Shown here one piece after another: positions 30,474 to 40,262 of a stretch of DNA of 64,000 nt. Every line of letters begins with the position of its first letter. Position 1 is the first letter of the stretch. The notes beneath the pieces were generated by a model. The model was given only the letters and a program-made list of their open reading frames with translations, did not search any database and was not told the origin of the DNA. The translations under genes and the position numbers were made by a program. Where the stretch lies: assembly GCA_001801215.1 (NCBI GenBank), contig MGXA01000059.1, positions 1-64,000 of the forward strand, in the 5' to 3' direction. This DNA is from Gallionellales bacterium RIFCSPLOWO2_02_FULL_59_110 (lineage in GTDB: Bacteria > Pseudomonadota > Gammaproteobacteria > Burkholderiales > Gallionellaceae).

Positions 30474-31108
30474 TCGAAGCAAACTCCGCCAGCGAGCAAA
30501 CCCGCACGCGGCTGCTGGAGGCGGCGCGCGAGGTATTTTCGCAGCACGGTTTTCAGAGTGCGACAGTGCGCGAAATCTGCCGCCGCGCCGATGCGAACGT
30601 CGCGGCGGTCAGCTACCACTTCGGCAGCAAGGACGGGCTGCTCGCCGAAGCCCTGAATTTCGCGCCGCTCAAAGCCATGCAGCTCGCCAACATCCAGACC
30701 GTCGCCAGCCCGGAGATGCGGCTGCACCTGTTTATCCGCGATTTCATGCTGATGCTGCTGGATGAAACGAACGGCTCGCCGCCCTGCCGCATCATGGCGC
30801 GCGAGCTGGCCGACCCCACCCCCGCGCTGGACAAGATCGTGCGCGAAGCCATCGCGCCGCTGCACGAATTTCTCGGCAAGCTGGTGCGCGAAATTGCCGG
30901 CGACGGAATCGCCGAAGCCGAACTGCGCCGCTGCATGTACAGCATCCTCGGCCAGTGCCTGTATTACCGCCACTCCCATCCGGTGCTGCAACGCCTGCAC
31001 CCCAAGTTGCGTTACAGCCGCAAGAAAATCGAGGCTATTGCCGCGCACATCGCGGATTTTTCCGTTGCGGGGATCAGGCATATCTCTGGAAAGACCGGCG
31101 CTGGCTGA
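30470..31108 (+). CDS. TetR/AcrR family transcriptional regulator (CerR-type)
   Basis: TRTRLLEAAREVFSQHGFQSATVREICRRADANVAAVSYHFGSKDGLLAEAL; 4-bp overlap with oprM-type gene. Confidence 0.9.
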   Translation: MIEANSASEQTRTRLLEAAREVFSQHGFQSATVREICRRADANVAAVSYHFGSKDGLLAEALNFAPLKAMQLANIQTVASPEMRLHLFIRDFMLMLLDETNGSPPCRIMARELADPTPALDKIVREAIAPLHEFLGKLVREIAGDGIAEAELRRCMYSILGQCLYYRHSHPVLQRLHPKLRYSRKKIEAIAAHIADFSVAGIRHISGKTGAG

Positions 31109-31148
31109 CGAATGCGGCGGCAACGGTTAGCCTGCATTCACTCTGACA

Positions 31149-32438
31149 TCAGGTCATCTTCAATTCGGGCTTTGCCGCAGGACTGCTCCCGGCTACCCCG
31201 GCAGGCGCCGCAGATGCGGCCTGCGCGACAACACCGGCGGCTTCGTCGGCGGCTTTTTTCCTGGCGGCTTCCATTTCGTCCTGGCCGTCAAAAGACAGCC
31301 CGGCTATCTGGCTGCCCGCATCGCCGCCCATCTCTTCCTGCCTGAACCGCGCGCATTCCAGCTTGAGGCGCAGCATCAGGTCGCCCTTCGCATCGGCGTT
31401 GACCTGTAGCTCATGGAGGGAAATATCGCCCTTTTCGTATAGCTCGTACAGACATTGGTCGAACGTTTTCATGCCCTGCTCGACGGACTTTTTCATGATT
31501 TCCTTCAATGCACCGACTTCGCCTTTGGCGATTGCGTCCCGCGACGATGCGGTGCTCAGCAGAATCTCGATCGCGGCGGCGCGACCGCCCGAGATTTTGC
31601 GCACCAGCCGTTGCGAGATGATGGCGCGCATGTTGAGCGACAGATCGTTGAGCACTTGTTCGCGCTTTTCGATGGGAAAGAAGTTGACGATGCGGTCGAT
31701 GGCCTGGTTGGCGCTGTTTGCGTGCAGCGTCGCCATGCACAGGTGGCCGGTCTCGGCGAAGTTGAGCGCGTATTCCATGGTTTCGTGATCGCGGATTTCG
31801 CCGATCAGGATGACGTCCGGCGCCTGACGCAGGGTGTCCTTGAGCGCGTCGAACCAGCCCACCGTATCGATGCCCACCTCGCGGTGGGTGATGATGCAGT
31901 TCTGGTGGGTATGCACGTATTCGACCGGGTCTTCGATGCTGATGATGTGGCCGTGCGAATCGCGGTTGCGCACGCCCAGCATCGCCGCCAGGGTGGTCGA
32001 TTTGCCCGACCCCGTGCCGCCGACCAGCAGGACCAGCCCGCGTTTTTCCATGACGACACTCTTCAGGATCGGCGGCAGGTTCATCTTGTCGAAATCCGGT
32101 ATCTCGGTGGTGATCACGCGCGCCACGATGCCGGTGCGCTGCTGCTGCGTGAAGATGTTGATGCGGAAGCGACCGATGCCTTCCGGGGCGATGGCGAAGT
32201 TGGCGCCCTTGCTTTCGCTGTACTGGTGCCATTGTTTCTCCGTCGAAATGGAGTGCGCTATCTTGCGTGTCTGTTCGGCGGTGAGCGGCGTTTCGTTCAG
32301 CTTGGTCAGTTTGCCGTTCAGCTTGACCGCAGGGGGATAATCCGCCGTGAGGAACAGGTCGGACCCCTTCATTGCCATCATCGCCGCAAGCATCTTGTGC
32401 ATGATGGTTTGGTATTGCAGTCTTTCCTGTTGTTCCAT
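31149..32438 (-). CDS. pilU: Twitching motility ATPase, PilT/PilU family (PilU-like)
   Basis: GGTGSGKSTTLAAMLGVRN, IEDPVEYVHTHQNCIITHREVGIDT, GEIRDHETMEYALNFAETGHLCMATLHANSANQAIDRIVNFFP. Confidence 0.88.
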   Translation of the reverse strand: MEQQERLQYQTIMHKMLAAMMAMKGSDLFLTADYPPAVKLNGKLTKLNETPLTAEQTRKIAHSISTEKQWHQYSESKGANFAIAPEGIGRFRINIFTQQQRTGIVARVITTEIPDFDKMNLPPILKSVVMEKRGLVLLVGGTGSGKSTTLAAMLGVRNRDSHGHIISIEDPVEYVHTHQNCIITHREVGIDTVGWFDALKDTLRQAPDVILIGEIRDHETMEYALNFAETGHLCMATLHANSANQAIDRIVNFFPIEKREQVLNDLSLNMRAIISQRLVRKISGGRAAAIEILLSTASSRDAIAKGEVGALKEIMKKSVEQGMKTFDQCLYELYEKGDISLHELQVNADAKGDLMLRLKLECARFRQEEMGGDAGSQIAGLSFDGQDEMEAARKKAADEAAGVVAQAASAAPAGVAGSSPAAKPELKMT

Positions 32439-32661
32439 CTGTCAACTCCCGCATATCGATAATCGTTTGCGACCGCAATCGCCCGGTCCGGCAGGCGGGC
32501 CGCAGCAGCCGTTCCGCCGAGGGCGGCATTATATCAGCCGTGGCCGGGGCGCATGGCCCGGCGCAGGGGTTGCAGGAAGTGCGCCCTCCCACGAGGCGAG
32601 ATGCCGCGCCGGTCGTTCGTAGTAAAATGCGCGCATCGTTTTTTCACCGCATATCTCCAAT

Positions 32662-34692
32662 TTGTCCATGAACCCATTACTCGATTTCACCGGTCTGCCG
32701 CGCTTTGCGGAGATCAAACCCGAACATGTCGCACCCGCGATCGATCGGTTGCTCGCGGAGAACCGCGCGCTGATCGAACGGCTGCTAAGCGACAGCGCGC
32801 CGCCGACCTGGCAGGACTTCATCGTGCCGATGGAAGACGCCAACGAACGGCTGTCGCGCGCCTGGGGGCCGGTCGGGCATCTGAACGCGGTGATGAATTC
32901 GCCCGAGTTGCGCGAGGCGTACAACGCCACGCTGCCGAAGATCACCCAGTATTACGCCGAGCTCGGGCAGAATCTCGCGCTGTTCGGTAAATTCAAGGCG
33001 CTGCGCAACGGGCCTGAATTTGCCGGCTTGAGCGCCGCGCGCAAGAGGATCGTCGAGAACGAGCTGCGCGATTTCCGCCTCGGCGGCGCAGAGTTGCCTG
33101 AGGACAGGAAGGCGCGCTACCTGGAGATTCAGGAACGCCTGGCGGCGCTGTCGTCGCGCTTTTCCGACAATTTGCTCGATGCGACCAACGATTACACACT
33201 GGTCATCGAGAACCGCGATGAATTGAGCGGCCTGCCGGAAGACGTGTTGCAGGCTGCACAGGAAGCCGCACAAGAGAAGGAAAAAACCGGCTGGCTGTTC
33301 ACGCTGAAGGCACCGTCGTACATGCCGGTCATGCAATTCGCCGACAACCGCACATTGCGCGAAGCGATGTATCGCGCCTATGGCACACGCGCCAGCGAGT
33401 TCGGCAAGCCCGAGCAGGACAACACGCCGCTGATGGACGAGATCGTGAGATTGCGCGGCGAGGAGGCGAGCCTGCTGGGCTTCGCCAACTACGGCGAAGT
33501 GTCGCTGGCCACCAAGATGGCTGAGTCGCCGCGACAGGTAGCCACATTTATGCGCGAGCTGGCACAGCGCGCGCGGCCCTTTGCCAAAAAGGATTTGTCC
33601 GAGTTGCGCGGGTTCGCGCGCGCCGAGCTGGGACTGGCGGAATTGCAGGCCTGGGACATCGCCTACGCCAGCGAAAAATTGCGCGAGCAGCGCTACGCCT
33701 TCTCAGAGCAGGAAGTGAAACAGTATTTTCCGGAAGACGCTGTGCTGCCCGGCATGTTCAGGCTGGTCGAGACGCTGTATGGCTTGCGCATCGTGGTGTC
33801 CGCCGCGCCGGTGTGGCACGAGGACGTGCGCTTCTTCGACATCTGCGACGCGCAGGGGCAACTGGTCGGGCAGTTCTATCTCGATATGTACGCGCGCAGC
33901 AGCAAGCGCGGCGGTGCGTGGATGGACGATGTGATCGGGCGTCGCCGCCTGGCTTCCGGCATACAGACGCCGGTCGCTTATTTGAACTGCAATTTCTCTC
34001 CGCCGGTCGGCGGCAAACCGGCAGTCTTTACGCACGACGAGGTAATCACGCTGTTCCACGAATTCGGCCACGGCCTGCACCATTTGCTCACCGAGGTGGA
34101 AGACCTTGCCGTGTCCGGCATCAACGGCGTGGAATGGGATGCGGTGGAATTGCCCAGCCAGTTCATGGAAAACTTCTGCTGGGAATGGGATGTGCTGCAT
34201 GGCATGACGCGGCATTCCGAAGCAGACGAAAAGCTGCCGCGAGCCCTGTTCGACAAGATGCTCTCCGCAAAAAATTTCCAGAGCGGCTTGCAGACGTTGC
34301 GCCAGATCGAATTTTCGCTGTTCGACATGCTGATGCATAGCAGCTTCGAGGCGGGCGGCGGTAAGTCCATCCTTGAGCTGCTCGACGAGGTGCGCGCCGA
34401 AGTGGCGGTGCTGATTCCGCCCGCGTTCCACCGCTTTCCGCACAGCTTTTCGCATATCTTCTCCGGCGGCTATGCGGCGGGCTATTACAGCTACAAGTGG
34501 GCGGAAGTGCTGTCCGCCGACGCGTACAGCCTGTTCGAGGAAAACGGTGTGCTGAACCCCGACGTGGGTGCGCGCTTCCGTGCCGAGATCCTGGCGGTGG
34601 GCGGCAGCCGCGGCGCGATGGATTCGTTCAACGCGTTCCGCGGGCGCGAGCCGAACATCGACGCGTTGTTGCGGCATAATGGGCTACTGTAA
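32662..34692 (+). CDS. prlC: Oligopeptidase A (M3 metallopeptidase)
   Basis: Zinc motif FHEFGHGLHHLLTEVE; MNPLLDFTGLPRFAEIKPEHVAPAID. Confidence 0.95.
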   Translation: MSMNPLLDFTGLPRFAEIKPEHVAPAIDRLLAENRALIERLLSDSAPPTWQDFIVPMEDANERLSRAWGPVGHLNAVMNSPELREAYNATLPKITQYYAELGQNLALFGKFKALRNGPEFAGLSAARKRIVENELRDFRLGGAELPEDRKARYLEIQERLAALSSRFSDNLLDATNDYTLVIENRDELSGLPEDVLQAAQEAAQEKEKTGWLFTLKAPSYMPVMQFADNRTLREAMYRAYGTRASEFGKPEQDNTPLMDEIVRLRGEEASLLGFANYGEVSLATKMAESPRQVATFMRELAQRARPFAKKDLSELRGFARAELGLAELQAWDIAYASEKLREQRYAFSEQEVKQYFPEDAVLPGMFRLVETLYGLRIVVSAAPVWHEDVRFFDICDAQGQLVGQFYLDMYARSSKRGGAWMDDVIGRRRLASGIQTPVAYLNCNFSPPVGGKPAVFTHDEVITLFHEFGHGLHHLLTEVEDLAVSGINGVEWDAVELPSQFMENFCWEWDVLHGMTRHSEADEKLPRALFDKMLSAKNFQSGLQTLRQIEFSLFDMLMHSSFEAGGGKSILELLDEVRAEVAVLIPPAFHRFPHSFSHIFSGGYAAGYYSYKWAEVLSADAYSLFEENGVLNPDVGARFRAEILAVGGSRGAMDSFNAFRGREPNIDALLRHNGLL

Positions 34693-34752
34693 AAATTTGT
34701 TTGCGGGAACGTAAATTGATGCGGGCCGGTCTATGTACGGCAACCCTTAACC

Positions 34753-34769
34753 GGCGGGCAAAGCCCGCC
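34753..34769. repeat. GGCGGGC-AAA-GCCCGCC dispersed hairpin
   Basis: CCGGCGGGCAAAGCCCGCCCTAC. Confidence 0.6.
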
Positions 34770-34792
34770 CTACAAATCAGCAAGGAGGCCAA

Positions 34793-35407
34793 ATGAAACG
34801 CATCGTTTTGTTGTTGTGCTGCCTGGCGCTCATGCCGTCCGGCGCGCTGGCAGGAAAGCTGTACCGCTGGGTGGACGCGCAGGGCAAGGTGCATTACGGC
34901 GACGCGCCCCCGGCGGATGCGGCGCAGGTCGAGGCCAAGAAATTATCCGACAGCGTCACGCCGAACGAGGATTTGCCCTACGAAACGCGCCGCGCGCAGC
35001 AGAATTTCCCGGTCACCCTGTATGTCGCAAAGACTTGCAGTGCGCCGTGCGATCAGGCGCGCAGCCTGTTGAGCAAGCGCGGCATCCCGTTCAGCGAAAA
35101 ATCGATAGGCACCCAGGAAGAGCTTGATTCATTCAAGGCGCTTTCCGGGAGCGACAGCGCGCCTACGCTGGCGGTGGGCAGGACTTTCCTGAAGGGCTTT
35201 CTGGCGGCGCAGTGGAATAGTGAACTCGATGCCGCCGGTTATCCGAAGACCGCACCCTATCGTGCGCCGCGCCCGCTTCCTGTACCTGCGCCCGCTGCGG
35301 CGAGCGAAGGTGCGCCTGCCAATCCTGAATCCCCGAGCTCCGAACCAGCCGGAGAAACCGCACCGCCGCCGCAGGAAGCCGCGCCAGACAACACCGCCGC
35401 GCAATAG
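34793..35407 (+). CDS. DUF4124 plus glutaredoxin-like domain secreted protein
   Basis: Signal peptide; GKLYRWVDAQGKVHYGDAPP (DUF4124); VTLYVAKTCSAPCDQARSLLSKRGIPFSEKSI (glutaredoxin-like). Confidence 0.8.
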   Translation: MKRIVLLLCCLALMPSGALAGKLYRWVDAQGKVHYGDAPPADAAQVEAKKLSDSVTPNEDLPYETRRAQQNFPVTLYVAKTCSAPCDQARSLLSKRGIPFSEKSIGTQEELDSFKALSGSDSAPTLAVGRTFLKGFLAAQWNSELDAAGYPKTAPYRAPRPLPVPAPAAASEGAPANPESPSSEPAGETAPPPQEAAPDNTAAQ

Positions 35408-35444
35408 CAAGGGTTGCTAAACTTGCCGAAAATGCCTTGCCGTA

Positions 35445-35996
35445 TCAGGCGGTGTGCTTTTTCACCCACGCGGCATACCGATCCATCCAGTTTTGCAGGA
35501 ATGGTTTGCTGCCTGCGCCGATGTTCCCGGCCTCATCAAACAACCCTTCCTTTACCTGGATGAATGCTTCGGGCTGTCCAAGCGTCGGGATGTCCAGGTA
35601 AGCGAAAATATTACGCAAATGTTGTTGCGCCATGGCCGTTCCGGCGGCACCGGGCGATGCGCCCAGCACGCCGGCGGGCTTGCCTGCCCAGGCACTCTGG
35701 CCGTAGGGGCGCGAGGCATGGTCAAGCGCGTTCTTGAGCACGCCGGGAATCGAGCGGTTGTATTCCGGGGTGACGAACAGCAGGCCTTGCGCGGCCAAGA
35801 TTTCGCCTTTCAGCCGCTTGACGGGCTCGGCCTGGTTCGCGTCATCGTCCTGGTTGTAAAGCGGCAAGTCGCCGATTTGCACCTGCTTGAACGAGAATTC
35901 CGGCGGTGCCAATCCGGCAACGGCGCTTGCCAGTTTGCGGTTGAACGAATCCTGGCGAAGGCTGCCGACGACAACGGCGATTTGATATTTGCTCAT
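35445..35996 (-). CDS. NAD(P)H-dependent FMN reductase (ChrR/YieF-like)
   Basis: IAVVVGSLRQDSFNRKLASAV; GLLFVTPEYNRSIPGVLKNALDHASRPYGQSAWAGKPAGVLGASPG. Confidence 0.88.
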   Translation of the reverse strand: MSKYQIAVVVGSLRQDSFNRKLASAVAGLAPPEFSFKQVQIGDLPLYNQDDDANQAEPVKRLKGEILAAQGLLFVTPEYNRSIPGVLKNALDHASRPYGQSAWAGKPAGVLGASPGAAGTAMAQQHLRNIFAYLDIPTLGQPEAFIQVKEGLFDEAGNIGAGSKPFLQNWMDRYAAWVKKHTA

Positions 35997-36032
35997 GACG
36001 ATCTCCGGTTAAGGTTACGGTTAGAAAGGCTG

Positions 36033-36407
36033 CTAGGCCTTCCTTACCCACAAAATGCACCACCCTGTGGAGCTTATCTGTCCATCGACCAGTTTGCAGG
36101 TGCTCGACTCGGCGATGAAATGCAGGCAATCGCCGCATTTTTGCTCACCCTTCGGCTGTTCCTGATACTGCACGCTGGCCTGCGACATTTTTCCGGCCGC
36201 TGCCGGGGTGGTAGAGACTGCGGCGGCGGCAGATGGTGTAGCTGATGGGGTGGCGGCTGGCGGTGTGGCCGGAGCCGATCCACCGGCGGAGCTTGCGCCT
36301 CGCTTTGAATCGCACCCCGAAAGCAAGCCCGGCAGCAACAGGCCGCAACCAAGTGCCAGCGCTCCGCGCAGTACAGCCCTGCGTGGAAGATTTTCTACCT
36401 TCATCAT
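36033..36407 (-). CDS. High-potential iron-sulfur protein (HiPIP) with Tat signal
   Basis: RRAVLRGALALGCGLLLPGLL Tat-like signal; CGDCLHFIAESSTCKLVDGQISSTGWCILW fits the HiPIP cysteine pattern. Confidence 0.85.
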   Translation of the reverse strand: MMKVENLPRRAVLRGALALGCGLLLPGLLSGCDSKRGASSAGGSAPATPPAATPSATPSAAAAVSTTPAAAGKMSQASVQYQEQPKGEQKCGDCLHFIAESSTCKLVDGQISSTGWCILWVRKA

Positions 36408-36767
36408 GCACTCTCCTTCGGGTGGTTCCACCCGTATCTTGTTTATCGATTCGGCGTGTTCGCCGGAGCCAGTCTCCCGCCACTTATACAACCCGCCCGG
36501 CGGCGAACCAAACCGGTTGAATTTAAACTCTGTTGCGGGCATGAGGCTAGCCGCATGCCCGGGTGAATTCTGTACGGTGCCGTACATAAATCTGCGCTCA
36601 TCCGCTGGCGGCGGCGATGATCTTTGGCTGAATAACCCAATAGGCGCACGCTGCCTTCTGGCTATCGTATAGAATGAAAGAGCCGGGGCGATATCGTGTG
36701 CAGATGGTTGCGCAGCCGGGGGAAATAACCGGACATAAACCTTCCCAGCCTTTACTTTCAGAACATC

Positions 36768-37535
36768 ATGAAACTTGCGACCTGGAACGTCAATTCATTG
36801 AAAGTGCGCCTGCCGCAGGTGCTGGACTGGCTTGCCGCCAATCCGGTCGACGTGTTGTGCTTGCAGGAAACCAAGCAGCAGGACGGCGATTTCCCGCAAG
36901 CCGAGTTGCAGGCGGCGGGCTATCATAGCGCATTCAGCGGACAGAAGACCTATAACGGCGTGGCGATCCTGAGCCGCGAACCCGCACGCGATGTGCAAAC
37001 GGGCATCCCGGATTACCCCGACGAACAGAAGCGCGTCATCGCCGCCAAGGTCGGCGATATTCGCGTGGTGTGCGTATACGTGCCGAACGGGCAGAGCGTC
37101 GATTCCGACAAGTATCAATACAAACTCGCATGGCTCGCCGCGCTGCGCGGCTGGCTGGAGCGGGAACTGGAACGCCATCCGAAACTGGCGCTGCTGGGCG
37201 ACTACAACATCGCGCCGGAAGACTGCGATGTCTACGACCCGGTGGCCTGGCAGGGCAACGTGCTGGTCAGCGAGCCGGAGCGTCAGGAGTTCCGCAAGCT
37301 GCTGGAGCTGGGCCTGCGCGACGGCTTCCGCCTGTTCGAACAGCCCGGTAAATCCTATTCCTGGTGGGACTACCGCATGATGGCATTCCGCCGCAACCTG
37401 GGGCTGCGCATCGACCACATTCTGGTCAGCGAGCCTCTGGCGGCTCAAAGCAAAAACTGCGTGATCGACAAAGCTCCGCGCAAACTGGAGCGTCCTTCCG
37501 ACCATACGCCGGTGATCCTGGAGCTTGTCTCTTAG
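36768..37535 (+). CDS. xth: Exodeoxyribonuclease III
   Basis: MKLATWNVNSLKVRLPQVLDWLAANPVDVLCLQETK; SYSWWDYR; RIDHILVSEPL; RPSDHTPVILEL. Confidence 0.95.
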   Translation: MKLATWNVNSLKVRLPQVLDWLAANPVDVLCLQETKQQDGDFPQAELQAAGYHSAFSGQKTYNGVAILSREPARDVQTGIPDYPDEQKRVIAAKVGDIRVVCVYVPNGQSVDSDKYQYKLAWLAALRGWLERELERHPKLALLGDYNIAPEDCDVYDPVAWQGNVLVSEPERQEFRKLLELGLRDGFRLFEQPGKSYSWWDYRMMAFRRNLGLRIDHILVSEPLAAQSKNCVIDKAPRKLERPSDHTPVILELVS

Positions 37536-37700
37536 TTTCTTACCGGTCAAATGATGTCAAAACATGACAAGAATTTTGCAACGAAAGCGTAGGGTGGGCC
37601 GTGCGTGTGTTGTTGGGGCTTCAGCCCCTTACAACCACGGCCTACCCCTTGCGGATGCCGCCCACCATGTCCGGGCAGGCTTTGCTTAGCCATTATTCGA

Positions 37701-37868
37701 CTAGCAGCCTGTCTGACTTGAAGAATCGAAGCGAAAATTCGGCTGGGCGAGGACAGATTTTGCCGGTTTTGCAGGTCAATAGTCGTTCTATTGACCAAAA
37801 AATCGGTGAAATATGGCCCGGCCAGGCGGATTTGCAGCCGATTTCCTTTAAGTCAGACAGGCTGCTAG
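37701..37868. mobile_element. MITE-like element, 168 bp, 19-bp perfect terminal inverted repeats
   Basis: CTAGCAGCCTGTCTGACTT (37701-37719) and AAGTCAGACAGGCTGCTAG (37850-37868); internal hairpin GGTCAATAG-TCGTT-CTATTGACC. Confidence 0.8.
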
Positions 37869-37934
37869 GCCGCCAAAATACGGCAGCCAAGTCGCTGGTT
37901 AAGCCCGACCTACATTTTGGTTACGGCTCGTCCG

Positions 37935-38203
37935 GCTTAGGATTTCACACTCCCGTTTCAGCCGAATGTTCTCGGCTCACAGCCGGTACAACTCCATCTG
38001 CTCCGGTGTCACGACCTTGCCGCCAGCCTTGTTCAGCTTCCCGACACCCGCTGCCTTGACCCAGTTGCGCAGTATCTGCTCGATCGGCCCAGCTCCTTCT
38101 CATCCACGCTTATCGGATGACCAGACTTGACGCGCTTGACTGCCAGCCCCTTGAAAGCTTGGGCGTATTCCTGTTTCGCTATCTTCATCGTTTTGTTCGC
38201 CAT
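37935..38203 (-). pseudogene. Degraded IS3-family OrfA transposase
   Basis: Minus strand MANKTMKIAKQEYAQAFKGLAVKRVKSGHPISVDEKEL, then after a frameshift IEQILRNWVKAAGVGKLNKAGGKVVTPEQMELYRL*AENIRLKRECEIL. Confidence 0.75.
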
Positions 38204-38264
38204 CGTGCGAGAGGCGCATGGCGCCATGCCAAATGAGTTTTGTGTTAAGCCTGCGTTTACACCC

Positions 38265-38297
38265 AAAAAAAAACGGGCATCCGAAGATGCCCGTTTC
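38265..38297 (-). terminator. Intrinsic terminator of the porin gene
   Basis: Minus strand CGGGCATC-TTCG-GATGCCCG followed by a T9 run. Confidence 0.85.
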
Positions 38298-38400
38298 AAA
38301 CCTGCTGCTTATTAGCGCCTTCCCTGCATCCCCCTGCGGGGTAACCGGAACGACGCCAATCAGAGAGAGTGGTTTAGCTTTCCATCAAGTAATACGTACC

Positions 38401-39417
38401 TTAGAAATCGTGAACCATGCCGACTGAGAAGGCGCTCGACTCTTTACCCATGCCTGGAGTGCCGACGGCAGTGCTAAGGCCGTGGCCGGAACCGGTCACA
38501 GACTTGTTCTGGTGATCATCGTTGTCGGCCAGCGAGTAAAGGGCATAAACGGTAGTGCGCTTGGACAGGCTGTAGTCGTAACCGACGGTGATCATGTCGG
38601 CATCTGCATTGTCTGCATCATCAGCCCAAGTCGTGTATTGTGCCTTGAGGGTGCCGTTGCCCATCTTGTAGCTGCCGCCGAGGGTAAACACGTCATTGTC
38701 TTTGTTGTTGGTTTCTTCATAGCGCACGAATTGACCGAGCACTGCGGCGTCGCCGAAGGAGTAACGGGCTGCGATAGAGGTGGACTTCAATGCTTCCTGA
38801 GTGCCAGCCACATCTTCGTCAAGATAAGCAACGCCAACATACAGCGGGCCGGCGCTGTAGTTCAGCTTCAGGGCGAAGGAATCGTCATCGTTGCCGCCAG
38901 TCATCTGGTTGGCTTCGGTGTAAGTCACGCCGCCTTCAGTAAAATAGGTGAAAGAAGCATCGAAACCGCTCATGTTCGGAGTCGCATACTTGATCGAATT
39001 ACCCTTACGGCCACCACGATCAATCCACACTGACGGGGCACCGATGCGATCGCTGAAGAGGTTAGCATCGTGAGCATACAGGTTATGGAAAGCCTGGACA
39101 CCAACGGTCACGGCACCAAAACCGCCGGCCAAGCCAACGAATGCATCGCGAGCTGCCGTAGCAGTGGCATGCTGATCCATGGTAACGCCCGCTTCATACT
39201 GCCACACTGCCTTCAGGCCATCACCCAGATCTTCGGTGCCCTTGAAGCCGATGCGGGAAGAGTTGCTGGAAACGAAGCCGCCGGTTTCGGCGTCATTGTC
39301 GACGCGGTCATAAGACAGATGTGCCTTGCCATAAACGGTTACATTGCTGGTATCAGCCATTGCTGCTGCAGGCGCCAAAGCGGCAGCTACCACGATTGCT
39401 ATAAGTTTCTTTTGCAT
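38401..39417 (-). CDS. Gram-negative general porin
   Basis: MQKKLIAIVVAAALAPAAAMADTSNVTVYGKAHLSYDRVDND; C-terminal SVGMVHDF. Confidence 0.92.
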   Translation of the reverse strand: MQKKLIAIVVAAALAPAAAMADTSNVTVYGKAHLSYDRVDNDAETGGFVSSNSSRIGFKGTEDLGDGLKAVWQYEAGVTMDQHATATAARDAFVGLAGGFGAVTVGVQAFHNLYAHDANLFSDRIGAPSVWIDRGGRKGNSIKYATPNMSGFDASFTYFTEGGVTYTEANQMTGGNDDDSFALKLNYSAGPLYVGVAYLDEDVAGTQEALKSTSIAARYSFGDAAVLGQFVRYEETNNKDNDVFTLGGSYKMGNGTLKAQYTTWADDADNADADMITVGYDYSLSKRTTVYALYSLADNDDHQNKSVTGSGHGLSTAVGTPGMGKESSAFSVGMVHDF

Positions 39418-39603
39418 TTAAAACTCCTTTTTTGTTGAATTAAACTCCAAGCGCGCTGATGGCATGTACCACCCCATGCCACCGCATTCAGAAAACCTCG
39501 CATTTACGGGGATTCTTGAAGCGATTATCATCGCAGAGAAAATAGTTCACAAGCGAAATTTAATTTGTGTTGTTTTTTCGCAACATGGACTTTTACATCC
39601 TTA

Positions 39604-39762
39604 TAACTACTCAGGTCGAAAAAACTCCCCCGCCAAATACCAACGCCCAGCCACCCCTGCGCGCCAAGCGCTTCGCTTCCCCCTTTGCAAAAGGGGGTAT
39701 CACCCCTCACAACCTTCCTCATGCAAGGTGGGAAGGAGAAAACTGCCACACCTGAGTAGTTA
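39604..39762. mobile_element. MITE-like element, 159 bp, 13-bp terminal inverted repeats
   Basis: TAACTACTCAGGT (39604-39616) and ACCTGAGTAGTTA (39750-39762); contains CCCCCTTTGCAAAAGGGGG. Confidence 0.7.
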
Positions 39763-39902
39763 CACAACCCTATGCCAGTGTCACTGACAAATCGGCTGGC
39801 TGAGCGGCGCCACCCAGAAATTTCTGGTGCCAAGTTTCGCATTTCACGTTCCCGCTGAAATGGATAATTTTAACCCAAATAATCCATTGGCAAATTCAAC
39901 CC

Positions 39903-40012
39903 GCCTCCCCCTTTGTAAAAGGGGGATAGCTTGCGAGGGGGCCGAGGGGGATTTTTGTATCCGTGCGACATCCAAATCCCCCCTCACCCCCCTTTTTCAA
40001 AGGGGGGGATAC
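39903..40012. repeat. CCCCCTTTGTAAAAGGGGG palindromic repeat, inverted pair
   Basis: CTCCCCCTTTGTAAAAGGGGGAT ... CCCCCCTTTTTCAAAGGGGGGG; same family as 28941-29033. Confidence 0.75.
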
Positions 40013-40262
40013 CCCGCCACGACCCAATTCATGGCTAATGGACAATCTGGGTTGAAGGCAATCATTGTGCTGTGATAGCGGTCTGCTGCTGAGAAATTGG
40101 GCAAATCCTACGCTTTGGCTGTGGGCCATGGCAGACGCAAGCCAGCTTAAAATCAATGAGTTGGAGGCGCGCCCATGCGGAGATGACCACTTAACCGGTA
40201 CTGCACCAAGCTCTCCTGCGGAAGATTACCCGCAATTTCCATGCCTTGACCGCCCGATCTTG

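Noticed and set aside
29055-30482. 475-aa minus-strand ORF opposite the oprM-type gene
   Set aside because: Antisense shadow of an OprM/NodT family protein.
39814-39827. 14-bp palindrome CCAGAAATTTCTGG upstream of the porin
   Set aside because: About 400 bp from the porin start and surrounded by repeats; no regulator or second copy to support an operator.
40020-40262. Possible decayed gene between the repeat and the response regulator end
   Set aside because: No convincing homology in any frame (for example MADASQLKINELEARPC...); insufficient evidence.
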